DNA of 64,000 nucleotides from DATBHW01 sp035307385 (GTDB taxonomy: Bacteria > Chloroflexota > Ktedonobacteria > Ktedonobacterales > DATBGS01). Location of the stretch: assembly GCA_035307385.1 (NCBI GenBank), contig DATGID010000082.1, forward strand, positions 81,895 to 145,894. The letters are read 5' to 3'. The number at the start of each line of letters is the position of its first letter. The first letter of the stretch is position 1. The notes under the pieces are model-generated. The model worked only from the letters and a program-made list of their open reading frames with translations, did no database searches and had not been told where the DNA came from. Both the position numbers and the translations under genes were made by a program. This document shows, piece by piece, positions 50,525 to 59,724 of this stretch.

Positions 50525-52270
50525 ATGTCTCGTTTCTTTCCTCGCCACCGGAAAGCTGGCTTCGGCCCCGCTTTCCAGATGCTCCTGCTCGTCGCGCTCT
50601 TGATGCTGGCTGCGCTGCCGACAGCGATCGTGGGAACGCCAGCAGCCCGCGCGCAGGCGCTGGATGCCAGCGCCAGCAAGGCGGTCACGCTTGATAGCCC
50701 GGCGGTGGTCCGGATCATTGGCGCGCTGCAAGGGGGGCTGATTTGCCACGCCTGCGACTCCAGCGGCGCCGACATCGTATCCCCCCAAAGCGGGGCGTTT
50801 CAATGGGCGACCACTGGCTCGGGGGCGTTTATCAGCCCGGATGGCTATATCCTGACCGCCGACCACGTGGCCGATCAAACGGCCAACAACCCGCTGAATA
50901 CGGATTTTGTCGTGCAATCCGCCAGCCAGGACATCGGCCAGCGCTATAACCTGGACCCGAACGCTGTCCTGAACTTCTTGCAAAATCACTCCAGCCAGGT
51001 CCAGATCATTGTGCAGTCGATCAGCCAGACCGTGTTTCTCTCCACCGGCTACACCGGCCAACTGGAGGCCACCGGAGCGGCGATCAGTTACCCGGTGACG
51101 CGCATTGTCACCAGCTCACCCGTCGACCAGCAAGACACAGCCATCATCCAGGTGGGCGCGCAAGACATGCCTAACCTGACGATGGCCCAGGCCAGCGACG
51201 TGAGCACTGGCGAAACGATCACGGCCATTGCCTTCCCGGGCGATGCCGACCAGGTGACCCAGAACGGCGGCGCCGGGACCGGCGATTGGCTGCCCCTGTA
51301 CAATCCGTCCCAGAGCGACGCGGGCACGATCAGCAGCCTGCTGACCCCCACGGTGGAGACTGGCCAGATCACCGCGCAAAAGACGGCCACCGGCACGCTC
51401 TACTACGAAACCAGCGCCATCTCCAATCACGGGTCCAGCGGCGGGTCCGTCGTCGATGACCAGGGGCGCGTGATTGGCTTCGTCGACCAGGGGTCGGAAA
51501 CCGGGCGCGTCAGCGTGCTGGTTTCTAGCAGCGTGGCAGAGAGCTACATTCGGCAGGCGGGCGTCAACAACAGCGGCCAGGGCGCCTTTGAGACACTCTG
51601 GACGAAAGCCGTCAACGAGTACTATGCCAGCAGCCCCTGCCACTTCACCAACGCGGCCAGCGACCTGAACAAGCTGCACACGAACTACCCGGCCTTTGGT
51701 GGCATCCAGCCCTTGCTCCGGAACGCTCAGGCTCAGGCCACGCCCAGCGACTGCCCGGCGTCTAGCATCTCTCTGCTGCTCGTTGGGGGCATTGGAGGAG
51801 GGCTGGCCCTGGTTATCATCGTGACGCTGGTAGCCGTCTTGCTGCTGCGCCGCAGGTCAGCCCAGCCCGCTCTGGCGCCCGCAGGCACAGGCTACAACTC
51901 CGGCGCGGGGACGATGCCGGGGATGCTGCCACAGACAGGCTTCTCAGCGCCGGTTATCGGGCAGCCTTCCAGCCCTCCGGGGTATCAGCCAGTCGCAGCG
52001 GCACCCTGGTACAACGGGAACCCGGATGGGACGGTGCAGCCGGGCATGCCCGCCCAGGCCAGCGCGCTGCAAGCGGGGCAAGCCTATCCATCGGGGCCGC
52101 ATGCCTACCAGCAGCCGGGGATCGGGCATCCATCGGGTCCATCGGCTTACCAGCAGGCGCAGGCATCTGCCGTCGCGGTGTGCGCCAATGGGCATGCCGT
52201 TCAAGAGCCGAGCGCGCAGTTCTGCCCAACCTGTGGCGCGCCGGTCCAGCACGCGGCTTTTCACCAGTAA
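50525..52270 (+). CDS. Membrane-anchored trypsin-like serine protease with C-terminal zinc ribbon
   Basis: The 581-residue protein has a signal peptide or anchor (about residues 15-45, cleavage possible after ARAQA), then a chymotrypsin-fold protease with H114 (TADHVAD), D204 (QQDTAII) and S305 (HGSSGGS). A transmembrane helix follows at about 420-445, then an Arg-rich stop and a disordered Pro/Gly/Gln tail ending in a zinc ribbon (C..H..CPTCG). The protease should lie outside and the zinc ribbon inside. There is no PDZ domain, so it is not a typical HtrA. TAGGAGG precedes the ATG. Transcription probably starts from element A. Confidence 0.88.
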   Translation: MSRFFPRHRKAGFGPAFQMLLLVALLMLAALPTAIVGTPAARAQALDASASKAVTLDSPAVVRIIGALQGGLICHACDSSGADIVSPQSGAFQWATTGSGAFISPDGYILTADHVADQTANNPLNTDFVVQSASQDIGQRYNLDPNAVLNFLQNHSSQVQIIVQSISQTVFLSTGYTGQLEATGAAISYPVTRIVTSSPVDQQDTAIIQVGAQDMPNLTMAQASDVSTGETITAIAFPGDADQVTQNGGAGTGDWLPLYNPSQSDAGTISSLLTPTVETGQITAQKTATGTLYYETSAISNHGSSGGSVVDDQGRVIGFVDQGSETGRVSVLVSSSVAESYIRQAGVNNSGQGAFETLWTKAVNEYYASSPCHFTNAASDLNKLHTNYPAFGGIQPLLRNAQAQATPSDCPASSISLLLVGGIGGGLALVIIVTLVAVLLLRRRSAQPALAPAGTGYNSGAGTMPGMLPQTGFSAPVIGQPSSPPGYQPVAAAPWYNGNPDGTVQPGMPAQASALQAGQAYPSGPHAYQQPGIGHPSGPSAYQQAQASAVAVCANGHAVQEPSAQFCPTCGAPVQHAAFHQ

Positions 52271-52405
52271 GTGTTCGCCCCGGCGCGCAACGCCGGGGCA
52301 TCTTCCCTCAAGGGGTTCGGCCTGAGACGAGTATGGGTCAGCAACCATTTCTTCACCGATCTAGAGCGGCTCTGGCCGAGCCTGCTGCGGAAAGGAGCAG
52401 CAGCC

Positions 52406-52630
52406 ATGAAAGAGCAGATGTCCCACGAGGAGCCCGGCGCCTGGAAGTTGGGCGTCTTCTATGTCAATCCGCAGAATCCGGCGCTCTGGGTACCCAAGCG
52501 TTTCAGCCCTGGCTGGACGATCAATCTGGGTCATCCCAAGGGGCGGCTGGCGCTGGCAGGGATAGGCGTCCTGCTGGGCATCATCATCCTGACGCCTCTG
52601 CTGGTCATGTTCATCCTCCTCTCTCACTAG
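52406..52630 (+). CDS. DUF5808-like small membrane protein
   Basis: The 74-residue protein has the motif WKLGVFYVNPQNPALWVPKR and GWTINLGHP, typical of DUF5808, followed by one transmembrane helix. AAAGGAG precedes the ATG at 52406; a longer upstream frame is rejected. It follows the protease by 135 nt on the same strand. Function unknown. Confidence 0.75.
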   Translation: MKEQMSHEEPGAWKLGVFYVNPQNPALWVPKRFSPGWTINLGHPKGRLALAGIGVLLGIIILTPLLVMFILLSH

Positions 52631-52664
52631 CGAAGCCGGGGGAAGCAAAGAAGGAGCAAAGCCG

Positions 52665-52805
52665 ATGATGTCTCGTTTTGAACCGGTCCTGTCTGCCCTG
52701 AGTTTCTTTCGGTGGGTTCTGGTTGGCACCCTGGTTTTGAGCGCCGTTGTGCCGGTAGCGCTGGCGAGGTGGTGTATGAGTCAGATGCGGAGGCGGCCCG
52801 GATGA
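52665..52805 (+). CDS. Small single-pass membrane peptide (46 aa)
   Basis: AAGGAG stands before an ATG-ATG pair. The peptide has one hydrophobic helix (WVLVGTLVLSAVVPVALA) with a basic C-terminus. Its stop codon overlaps the start of the SpoIIE phosphatase (ATGA), which suggests translational coupling and supports that it is real. Confidence 0.6.
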   Translation: MMSRFEPVLSALSFFRWVLVGTLVLSAVVPVALARWCMSQMRRRPG

Positions 52806-53974
52806 GCACACAGGTCCACCCCAGACCCTCGGAAACGCAGGTCCCGCGGGCGTCTATGGGTTCGGGAACATGCCAGCCATCGGTTGAGCCGGTTTCCATC
52901 GCTCCCAACGACCCGCTTGTTGCCTACATTCTGAGCGCTCCCGGGGCAGTCGAGATCAACAGCCTACGCCTGGATTCACCCGCGCTGCGGACCCTTCAGG
53001 CACAAGGGGTGAGACTGGCAATTCCGCTGGTGAGCCAGGGCGAGATCGTCGGCTTTCTCAACCTGGGACCCCGCCTGAGCGAGCAGGATTACTCCACCGA
53101 TGATCGTGGGCTGTTGCACTCCCTGGCAACGCAGATTGCCCCAGCCGTGCGGGTGGCGCAACTGGTGCGCAAACAGCAAGCGACGTTTCGCGCGCACGAG
53201 CGCATCGAGCAAGAGCTACGTGTGGCGCGGGACATCCAACACACCTTGCTGCCGAAGCATCCGCCGACGCTCCCTGGCTGGCAGGTGGAAACCTACTATC
53301 AGCCAGCCAGAGCAGTAGGCGGCGATTTTTACGATTTCCTCCTCTTTGAGGATGGACGGCTGGGGCTGGTCATCGGCGACGTCACCGATAAAGGGGTCCC
53401 GGCGGCATTGGTGATGGCAACCACGCGCAGCATCTTGCGTTCTTCAGCCCAGGCGCGAGTTCCGCCGGGTCAGGCGTTGGCGCGGGCGAACAATCTCCTC
53501 TGCCCGGATATGCCATCGAAGATGTTCGTGACCTGCTTCTATGCCATCCTTGATCCAGCAACGGGGCATCTGTGTTATGCCAACGCCGGGCACGATCTGC
53601 CCTATCGGCACCAGTCGGGGTACGCGGCTGAACTGCACGCCACCGGCATGCCATTAGGTCTCTTGCCCGGCATGACCTATGAAGAGCAAGAGACGACCCT
53701 GGAGCCAGGCGAGCGCGTATTGTTCCACAGCGATGGATTGGTGGAGGCCCACAACCCGAAGCGCGAGATGTTTGGCTTCCCCCGGTTGATGCTGTGCCTG
53801 CGCGAGCAAAACGATGCGGCCAGTCCAATCGAGTGCCTGCTGGAACAGCTCGCCAGCTTCACCGGGCCGGACTGGGAGCAAGAGGATGATATCACCCTGG
53901 TGACCTTGCATCGGATGCGCCACGATCAGCACACAGGAGTTCGATACCCATCAGGCATTATTGCAAACACTTGA
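52802..53974 (+). CDS. SpoIIE/RsbU-type PP2C phosphatase with GAF-like domain
   Basis: The 390-residue protein has a truncated GAF-like region (about residues 30-120, VRLAIPLVSQGEIVGFLNLG), a short coiled helix and a SpoIIE phosphatase domain (about 145-375) with ARAVGGDFYD, VIGDVTDKGVPAALVMA, NAGHDLP and EQEDDITLV. It should dephosphorylate a STAS anti-anti-sigma protein, the gene for which follows 18 nt later. No kinase/anti-sigma partner of RsbW type is in the window. The ATG overlaps the stop of the 46-residue peptide gene. Confidence 0.9.
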   Translation: MSTQVHPRPSETQVPRASMGSGTCQPSVEPVSIAPNDPLVAYILSAPGAVEINSLRLDSPALRTLQAQGVRLAIPLVSQGEIVGFLNLGPRLSEQDYSTDDRGLLHSLATQIAPAVRVAQLVRKQQATFRAHERIEQELRVARDIQHTLLPKHPPTLPGWQVETYYQPARAVGGDFYDFLLFEDGRLGLVIGDVTDKGVPAALVMATTRSILRSSAQARVPPGQALARANNLLCPDMPSKMFVTCFYAILDPATGHLCYANAGHDLPYRHQSGYAAELHATGMPLGLLPGMTYEEQETTLEPGERVLFHSDGLVEAHNPKREMFGFPRLMLCLREQNDAASPIECLLEQLASFTGPDWEQEDDITLVTLHRMRHDQHTGVRYPSGIIANT

Positions 53975-53992
53975 GCAGCAAGGAGAACGCGC

Positions 53993-54352
53993 ATGTATGG
54001 AGCGAACACGCAGGTTGGTGTTCGTCAGGCCAGCGACGTGGCGAGCATCATCGACCTGGAGGGCGAGGTGACAGGTTCTGCCGAACAGGCACTAATGAGC
54101 GCCTATGCAGAGGCCAGCCGTCCAACGACCCGCGTTGTGCTTTTGAATTTTAGCAAGCTGGTGTATATGAACAGCAGCGGCATTGGCCTGCTCGTCACGC
54201 TGCTCATCCGCATCCGCCGCCAGAGGCAGCAGCTCTGGGCCTGCGGGCTAAGCGAGCATTATCGGCATATCTTTGAACTGACCCGGCTGAACGATGCCAT
54301 CCGGTTGTTTGATGGCGAGGCCGAAGCGCTGGAAGCAGCCCATATGCTCTGA
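53993..54352 (+). CDS. STAS-domain anti-sigma factor antagonist
   Basis: The 119-residue protein is a complete STAS domain with the phosphorylation loop MNSSGIGLLV (family pattern D-S-S-G; here N-S-S-G). In the RsbV/SpoIIAA model the unphosphorylated form binds the anti-sigma kinase and frees a sigma factor. AAGGAG precedes the ATG. It forms a phosphatase-substrate pair with the SpoIIE gene upstream. Confidence 0.92.
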   Translation: MYGANTQVGVRQASDVASIIDLEGEVTGSAEQALMSAYAEASRPTTRVVLLNFSKLVYMNSSGIGLLVTLLIRIRRQRQQLWACGLSEHYRHIFELTRLNDAIRLFDGEAEALEAAHML

Positions 54353-54389
54353 GGTGCTTCAGGGTTTCAAACGCGAAAGGAGATGACCC

Positions 54390-55202
54390 ATGTGGTCTTC
54401 ATCGGTTTCCTCTGAAGAGGAAAACAGCACTCCTGACGAGGGCGCACCCCGCGATGCCGACTTCTGGGCGCGCAAGGTCTCGTCATTGAAGCTGGGGCCA
54501 GTTCCCAGCGGCGCTCTGAATCTGAACGTGCAGGGCAAACATCTGGTCGGTCCCTTGCAGGGTTTTGGTCCGCTCTGGCAGAAAACCTACCGCGTGCGCC
54601 TCAGCGGCGCGAAGGTGCTGCCCAGCGGCGTTATCACCGTCTGGAAGGAACACTTTCCGGAGTTCTGGCCCAGAGGCAACCACTTCTATGGGCCGCGCGC
54701 TGGCCTTGGCCCCGGCGCGGTGGGCCTGATCAACGCCGCGCCGGGCGGGGTGCTGCCGATCTCGACGGGGGTCTTCGTCCTCTACGCTGACGAAGAGTCC
54801 TTTACGTTTATGATGCCGGAGGGCCATGTTTTTGCCAGTTGGATTACCTTCAGCGCCGCTGAAGAGGATGATGGGACGGTGGCCCAGGTTCAGGCGCTGC
54901 TGCGCACCAACGACCCGATCTATGAGCTCATGTTTCGCCTGGGGTTTTCCCGGTATGAAGATCATCTGTGGCATCACACGCTGAAGTCGCTGGCGGCCTA
55001 TTTTGGCGTCAAGGCAGCGCAAGTAGAAATCCGGGCCGTCTGTGTAGATCGCAAGATGCAGTGGGCAGCAGCGAAAAATGTCTGGTTCAATGCTGGGGCG
55101 CGCACGATGCTCTATCTGATGGCAACGCCGGTGCGCGTGCCACTGCGCTGGTGGCGCAAGCGTCAGCGGCGCGCAGGGAAGCCCGCCCAGGTGAGTGATT
55201 GA
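54390..55202 (+). CDS. Conserved-looking hypothetical protein, 270 aa
   Basis: The protein has an acidic start, a central mixed alpha/beta region with Gly-Pro loops (YGPRAGLGPGAVGLINAAPGG), a possible weakly hydrophobic strand pair and a basic C-terminus (WWRKRQRRAGKPAQ). No known domain was recognised. AAAGGAG precedes the ATG, and it follows the STAS gene by 37 nt, so it probably belongs to the partner-switch operon and could be its output or sensor. Confidence 0.7.
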   Translation: MWSSSVSSEEENSTPDEGAPRDADFWARKVSSLKLGPVPSGALNLNVQGKHLVGPLQGFGPLWQKTYRVRLSGAKVLPSGVITVWKEHFPEFWPRGNHFYGPRAGLGPGAVGLINAAPGGVLPISTGVFVLYADEESFTFMMPEGHVFASWITFSAAEEDDGTVAQVQALLRTNDPIYELMFRLGFSRYEDHLWHHTLKSLAAYFGVKAAQVEIRAVCVDRKMQWAAAKNVWFNAGARTMLYLMATPVRVPLRWWRKRQRRAGKPAQVSD

Positions 55203-55225
55203 AGCGCTTTGTTGGCGCGCCTGTT

Positions 55226-55252
55226 CCGCTCAGTCTGCAGCAGACTGAGCGG
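55226..55252. terminator. Convergent palindromic terminator
   Basis: 13-bp perfect arms with a single-base loop; contains the stop codon of the histidine kinase. No U-tract. Confidence 0.65.
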
Positions 55253-57362
55253 GCAGGTGCGCGCGGACCGTTGTGCCCTGGCCCGGGGCGCTTTCAATCT
55301 GCAAACTTCCACCCAGGCTGGCGACGCGCTCGCGCATCGAATGCAGCCCAAGGTGGCCGGGAAAGGAGGCCGTCGTATCGAAGCCCGCGCCATCATCGTG
55401 GACCACCAGCGTGACGCCCTCAGCCGTCTGTGCCAGGCGCAACGTCACCTCGCGCGCGCGGGCGTGCTTGACCGTGTTGTGCAGTGCCTCTTGCGCGATG
55501 CGATAGAGTTCCTGCTTGGCGTGAAGGGCCAGATCGGGTTCATTGCACAACTCCGTCGAAACGACGATCTGGTGTCTGGCACGCCGCGCCGCCGCCTGTT
55601 TGGTCAGCGCTGCCACCAGCCCTTCTTGCTCCAGCGACTCCGGGCGCAGTTCGAAGATCAGGGCGCGCATCTCGGCTAGCCCGGCCTCGGCCAATGAGAG
55701 CACGTAGTCCAGCGGCTCAGCCACCTGCGCCGGGTCGCGTTCGAGCGCTTTGCGTGCGGTATGTGCCCCCAGCGAAATACCATAGAGTGCCTGGGAAACG
55801 GAATCGTGGAGTTCCCGCGCTAGGCGGCGACGTTCCTCCTCACGCGCCAGCAGCAGCCGCTCGCGCGATTCCACCAGATCAGCCGTGAGGCGAACGGTAT
55901 GCGCGGCAATACCTGCCTGGTGGGCGAGATCACCGAGCAGGCGATGGTCAGCGCGGGTAAATGTCTCGCCAGGGCTGCGCGAGGCGAGCACCAAGTACCC
56001 GATGGTTTCCTGCTGATAGAGCAAAGGGACGCGCAGCGACGGGGGCATCGCCGCGCCATAGCTCGCGGCCAGGCGTATCTGTTCGCCTTCTTGCACTTCA
56101 ATCGCGGCATACGGCAGCTTCAACGCCTGCGCTACTGTCTCGACGATAGTGGGCAAAATCGCATCGGGAACCAGGGCGGCCTCCAGGCGTGTGCCCAGGC
56201 GAGAGATGATACTGTAAGGGTCGTCGCGCTCCCCATACATCAGGCGGTTGACCCCACGCTGAAAGCGGACGCGCAAGGGCTGGAAGAGAAGCGCGATCAG
56301 GCCAGTTGCGAGGAGCGAGAGCAGGAGATTGCCTTGCGCCTGGAGTAGCGCCCCCAGTCCGCCCACCACCAGCACGTACAGCCCGACGATGCTGACGGTC
56401 AGGATGCCATAGACCAGGGTGCGGTTGATGAACAAATCGATGTCAAAAAGGCGCGAGCGCAGGATGGCGATGCCAATCGAGAGCGGGATGAAGAGCAAGA
56501 AGAGATAGAGGGCAGCCCCGCTGCCCAACGAGAGGACCGTATCGGGGGAGAAGAGTGAGGACAAGAGACTGGTCAGCACGACCACAGCGAGGAAACCACC
56601 AACGCCCAAAGATACCCCAAAGACCACCCACTTGGTCTGTTGTCGCTCTGCCATGCTAGAGACACGCCGATACCGATAGATTACGACAACTACCACACTG
56701 CCGACCAAGCCCACCAGCGTCACCAGATTGAGCAATGAGAAGCGGATGAAAGGATTAAGCGAGGAGGATGGAAAGAAGAGGCGCATTCCCTCATACAGGA
56801 CCCACCCAAGCAGGAACCACCGTATCCAGCGGGGCGCAAATCGCCCATCAGGAAAGAGATAGAAGAAGAGGGCGAGGGAGACCGCGCCGAGAAAGTTTAT
56901 GCAGTGGCTGGGTAGCCACCAGATGGCCGGAAGAGACGAAAGCATGCCGCCAGTGAAGGTGAACGGAAAGGTCATCAGAGCGAAGGCAGCAATGAGCGCC
57001 AGACGATCATCCGGTCTGCGCCAGAAGAGTACGCCAGCCATCGTGAAGTAGCCCAGGATGAAGACGAGATTGCGCGCTACTTTGAACCCCGCGTAGAAGT
57101 GAAGAGAAAGTCCAATCTGCTCAAATGCCTGTACTCCAGCCGGGGTGAGCAGGTCGCTCGTAGAACAGTATTGAGAAGTGCCATGACAGACCGACAGGAG
57201 GTAGGCAAAATACGAGGGAATACTGACGATGAAGAGGCCCAACGCCAGTAGCGCAAGCCCTGTCCACATGACACGCGCGACCATGAACCAGCGCCCAGGC
57301 AGCCGTTCCGTTTTCACGCTCGCCTGCTCAAGAGATACGGCTTGTTTCTGTTCGATGGTCAT
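55230..57362 (-). CDS. NarL-type membrane sensor histidine kinase
   Basis: The 710-residue protein has about ten transmembrane segments (residues 30-360), a GAF domain (about 395-500), a HisKA_3 phosphoacceptor motif RRLARELHDSVSQAL (H519) and an HATPase_c domain with DDGAGFD. The first loop has two Cys (CHGTSQYC). It should phosphorylate a NarL/LuxR-type response regulator; one is encoded at 63668, and a stand-alone receiver at 59341. No regulator is directly adjacent. TGG-TACAAT lies upstream at 57432-57440. Confidence 0.92.
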   Translation of the reverse strand: MTIEQKQAVSLEQASVKTERLPGRWFMVARVMWTGLALLALGLFIVSIPSYFAYLLSVCHGTSQYCSTSDLLTPAGVQAFEQIGLSLHFYAGFKVARNLVFILGYFTMAGVLFWRRPDDRLALIAAFALMTFPFTFTGGMLSSLPAIWWLPSHCINFLGAVSLALFFYLFPDGRFAPRWIRWFLLGWVLYEGMRLFFPSSSLNPFIRFSLLNLVTLVGLVGSVVVVVIYRYRRVSSMAERQQTKWVVFGVSLGVGGFLAVVVLTSLLSSLFSPDTVLSLGSGAALYLFLLFIPLSIGIAILRSRLFDIDLFINRTLVYGILTVSIVGLYVLVVGGLGALLQAQGNLLLSLLATGLIALLFQPLRVRFQRGVNRLMYGERDDPYSIISRLGTRLEAALVPDAILPTIVETVAQALKLPYAAIEVQEGEQIRLAASYGAAMPPSLRVPLLYQQETIGYLVLASRSPGETFTRADHRLLGDLAHQAGIAAHTVRLTADLVESRERLLLAREEERRRLARELHDSVSQALYGISLGAHTARKALERDPAQVAEPLDYVLSLAEAGLAEMRALIFELRPESLEQEGLVAALTKQAAARRARHQIVVSTELCNEPDLALHAKQELYRIAQEALHNTVKHARAREVTLRLAQTAEGVTLVVHDDGAGFDTTASFPGHLGLHSMRERVASLGGSLQIESAPGQGTTVRAHLPAQSAAD

Positions 57363-57498
57363 GGCGTAGCGCTCCAGGATCAGGGTAGGGCCAAGGTGAG
57401 CAATAGCGTGTGGTTGACTGTCCCTATTGTACCACGGAAACCGAGGAAGGGCGCCGCCCTATTCGGTGGTGGCGGACCCTGGCCGCCTCGGGAAGATT

Positions 57499-57524
57499 TG
57501 GCCCGGGCCGCGCGGCCCGGGCCA
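57499..57524. terminator. 26-bp perfect palindromic terminator
   Basis: GGCCCGGGCCGC and complement, no loop; all G/C core; just beyond the stop of the membrane protein at 57537. Confidence 0.65.
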
Positions 57525-57536
57525 GTGCTCGCCTCG

Positions 57537-58190
57537 CTATCTGAGGTGTCCTGCCAACTGGGGCGGGGCGCTGGAGGTTGCTTCCTCTGCCGATTGATGC
57601 GCCAATTGCATCCGCAGGCCCACAAAGGTGTAGGCGATCCCACTGAGCAAGAACGCCAGAAAGTCGGTAGCCCAGTCGGGGCCGATGGGCAGCGGCGTAG
57701 CAAAGAGCACCGGGATAGTAGTGAGGCCGATGACGATCAGCGTCCAGGCGAGTGGACGTGACAGCGCGTGGGCGCGCAGCGCTGCCCAGCCCAGGAAGCC
57801 CGTCCCGATGCTCGCCGCAAACGCCGCAAAGCCGCCAAAGAGACTGTTGAGTCCGTCGCTAAAGCCGAAGATGCCGCTGAGATTGACCAGGTCGCCCAGG
57901 GCCAGCACAAGCGCCAGGGACGCAAACACCACACCTGTGATGCCAAGCCCCCTGGCGCGGCCTTCCAGTCGGGCAAACAGACCGAGCAGACCCACGCCCA
58001 GGATGAGCGACGAAATGGGCAGAAACCAGATGCTGACGCGCACGAGCAGGGGCGAGTGCGCATCGGGCGTAGGCGCCAACTTGCCGGTCATGACCCCGAT
58101 GATGATGATGTTCACATACAGGATGATCCAGAGCACCCCGCCCGCTGTGAGCGCCGAACCCGCCAGGCGCCTGAGATATTGTGCCAACAT
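57537..58190 (-). CDS. Multi-pass membrane protein of unknown function
   Basis: The 217-residue protein has about six hydrophobic segments (SALTAGGVLWIILYVNIIII, IWFLPISSLILGVGLLGLFA, and four more) and no recognised motif. The ATG at 58190 has AAAGGTG upstream; a longer frame to 58238 is less likely. It resembles small integral membrane proteins found next to CPBP and DUF2269 genes but function is unknown. Confidence 0.7.
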   Translation of the reverse strand: MLAQYLRRLAGSALTAGGVLWIILYVNIIIIGVMTGKLAPTPDAHSPLLVRVSIWFLPISSLILGVGLLGLFARLEGRARGLGITGVVFASLALVLALGDLVNLSGIFGFSDGLNSLFGGFAAFAASIGTGFLGWAALRAHALSRPLAWTLIVIGLTTIPVLFATPLPIGPDWATDFLAFLLSGIAYTFVGLRMQLAHQSAEEATSSAPPQLAGHLR

Positions 58191-58279
58191 GATGCACCTT
58201 TCTTGCAGGAGACACCTGCATCTTTCTGGTTGAGACAAGCGGTATTCTTGTCTGGAAAAACTGGCTTCCCAAGGTACTT

Positions 58280-58308
58280 GGGCTGCGCTGCCAGATGAGG
58301 CGCAGCCC
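58280..58308. terminator. Hairpin after the CPBP gene
   Basis: GGGCTGCGC and GCGCAGCCC, 9 bp, 11-nt loop, 19 nt beyond the minus-strand stop. Confidence 0.55.
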
Positions 58309-58327
58309 TTGTGGTGGCTTCGCTCAC

Positions 58328-59254
58328 CTACTTCGCCGGTGGCACTGGCTGAAGGTCAGAGATCGGCTGGTAGGCGAGCCGACGGCGAGTAAAGAGGGCC
58401 AAGAGCACCGCTGCTACGGCAAGGGAGACGAGCAGTTCGACGGTGGTGTCCACGCCCTTGGGCAAGAGCAGGGGCACCAGCACCGACCCTGTTGTGGCAT
58501 CGAACGAGGCATGGAACAGACCGAGGATGAGCAGGCTGCCCTTAGCGTTATTGTAGAGCCAGGCGGCCAGTACCCGGAAAGGGACCGCAAGCAGCACCAG
58601 CAGCTCAAGTATGCCGAAGAGGAGGAGACCCGGCGAAAGCTGGGTCGTCGTCACAGCGCCAGAGATGAAGAGCAGCGGGAGATGAATGCCGCCCATACAG
58701 GGGGCGACCAGGAGACTGGCCCCCAGGGCCCCGTAGCGTGGCTGCAAGCGAGTAAACATGAAGCCACCCCATCCAGTCTCTTCCCAGAGGTTGACCAGGG
58801 CAGCCGCCACCACCACCTGGATCACGTACCCGATTAGCGCTGGCCCCTGCTGCGAGAGCGCACCAATGGGAGCAAGGCCATAGACGACGCTGATCCCGGC
58901 CAGTGTGAGGATCAGCGGCCCAAAGAAGGCAATCAGATACCAGTGGACGCCGACGCGCCAGCGCACCCAGCGGCTCGCCAGCGCGCGAACGCCAGCTCGC
59001 CCATCAACCACTGCCGTCACTGTCAAAGCCGAGCCAGCCAGCCCAAACACGGAGGCCAGCAGCACAAAGGGGAGGAAGGGTATGTCGTAAGGCAGGAGGC
59101 CAATCCCCTCCTGAGAAAACAGCGGGACGAGGAAGATGGTCCAGCACACAACATAGGCCAGGATGATATAGGCCAGCACGGGATGGCGCGTGATCCACTG
59201 TTTGAGCGCCGATGAGGAAGTGGCTGGCTGTGATGTGTGGGTAATGGTTGCCAT
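58328..59254 (-). CDS. CPBP-family intramembrane metalloprotease
   Basis: The 308-residue protein has about eight transmembrane helices and the CPBP/Abi motifs: EETGWGGFMF (motif 1), GGIHLPLLF (motif 2) and LGLFHASFD (motif 3). The Arg often found in EExxxR is Gly here, a variation seen in other 'EE.GW.G' members. These proteins are prenyl-protease-like and can act in bacteriocin self-immunity or membrane protein quality control. Stands between a membrane protein and the cyclase/receiver operon. Confidence 0.85.
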   Translation of the reverse strand: MATITHTSQPATSSSALKQWITRHPVLAYIILAYVVCWTIFLVPLFSQEGIGLLPYDIPFLPFVLLASVFGLAGSALTVTAVVDGRAGVRALASRWVRWRVGVHWYLIAFFGPLILTLAGISVVYGLAPIGALSQQGPALIGYVIQVVVAAALVNLWEETGWGGFMFTRLQPRYGALGASLLVAPCMGGIHLPLLFISGAVTTTQLSPGLLLFGILELLVLLAVPFRVLAAWLYNNAKGSLLILGLFHASFDATTGSVLVPLLLPKGVDTTVELLVSLAVAAVLLALFTRRRLAYQPISDLQPVPPAK

Positions 59255-59340
59255 GGTGCGTTTCCTTTCTCTTCGTGTGTCTCAGATGCATTTCAACCAG
59301 GAGCAGCTGGAGCTTCAGGATGAGTTGTAGTGCCCTTCTG

Positions 59341-59724
59341 TTAGCCCTGGCTGGCCTCTACCTGCCCGGCAGCCTGGCGAATGGCAGCCAGCAGCTCCTC
59401 GGTCATGCCGTTTTTGGTCACAAACGCGACGGCTCCTGCCGCCTGCGCCTGTGTGCGTGTGGACAGATCATCGTGAATGCTCATCATGACGACGGCGCTC
59501 GGTGAGCGCAGGGCCCGTAGCGCAGTGGTGGCCTGGATGCCGTCCATCTCGGGCATCTCGACATCCATCAGCACCACGTCGGGGGCCAGCGCCTGGGCCA
59601 GGCTGAGCGCCTCCTGGCCGGTTCTGGCTTCGCCGACCACGTCCATGTCCGGCTCCAGGTGCAGGCGCAGCCCCAGCCCCCGGCGCACCACCGGCTGATC
59701 ATCGACGAGCAATACACGAATCAT
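59341..59724 (-). CDS. Stand-alone receiver domain response regulator
   Basis: The 127-residue protein is a complete receiver domain: acidic pair DD in LVDDQP, phosphoacceptor D in VLMDVEMPEMDG and K in VTKNG. It is most like NarL-type receivers but lacks the LuxR DNA-binding domain, so it acts by protein contact. Its ATG overlaps the cyclase stop codon (ATGA, 4 nt), so the two are co-translated. Confidence 0.92.
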   Translation of the reverse strand: MIRVLLVDDQPVVRRGLGLRLHLEPDMDVVGEARTGQEALSLAQALAPDVVLMDVEMPEMDGIQATTALRALRSPSAVVMMSIHDDLSTRTQAQAAGAVAFVTKNGMTEELLAAIRQAAGQVEASQG

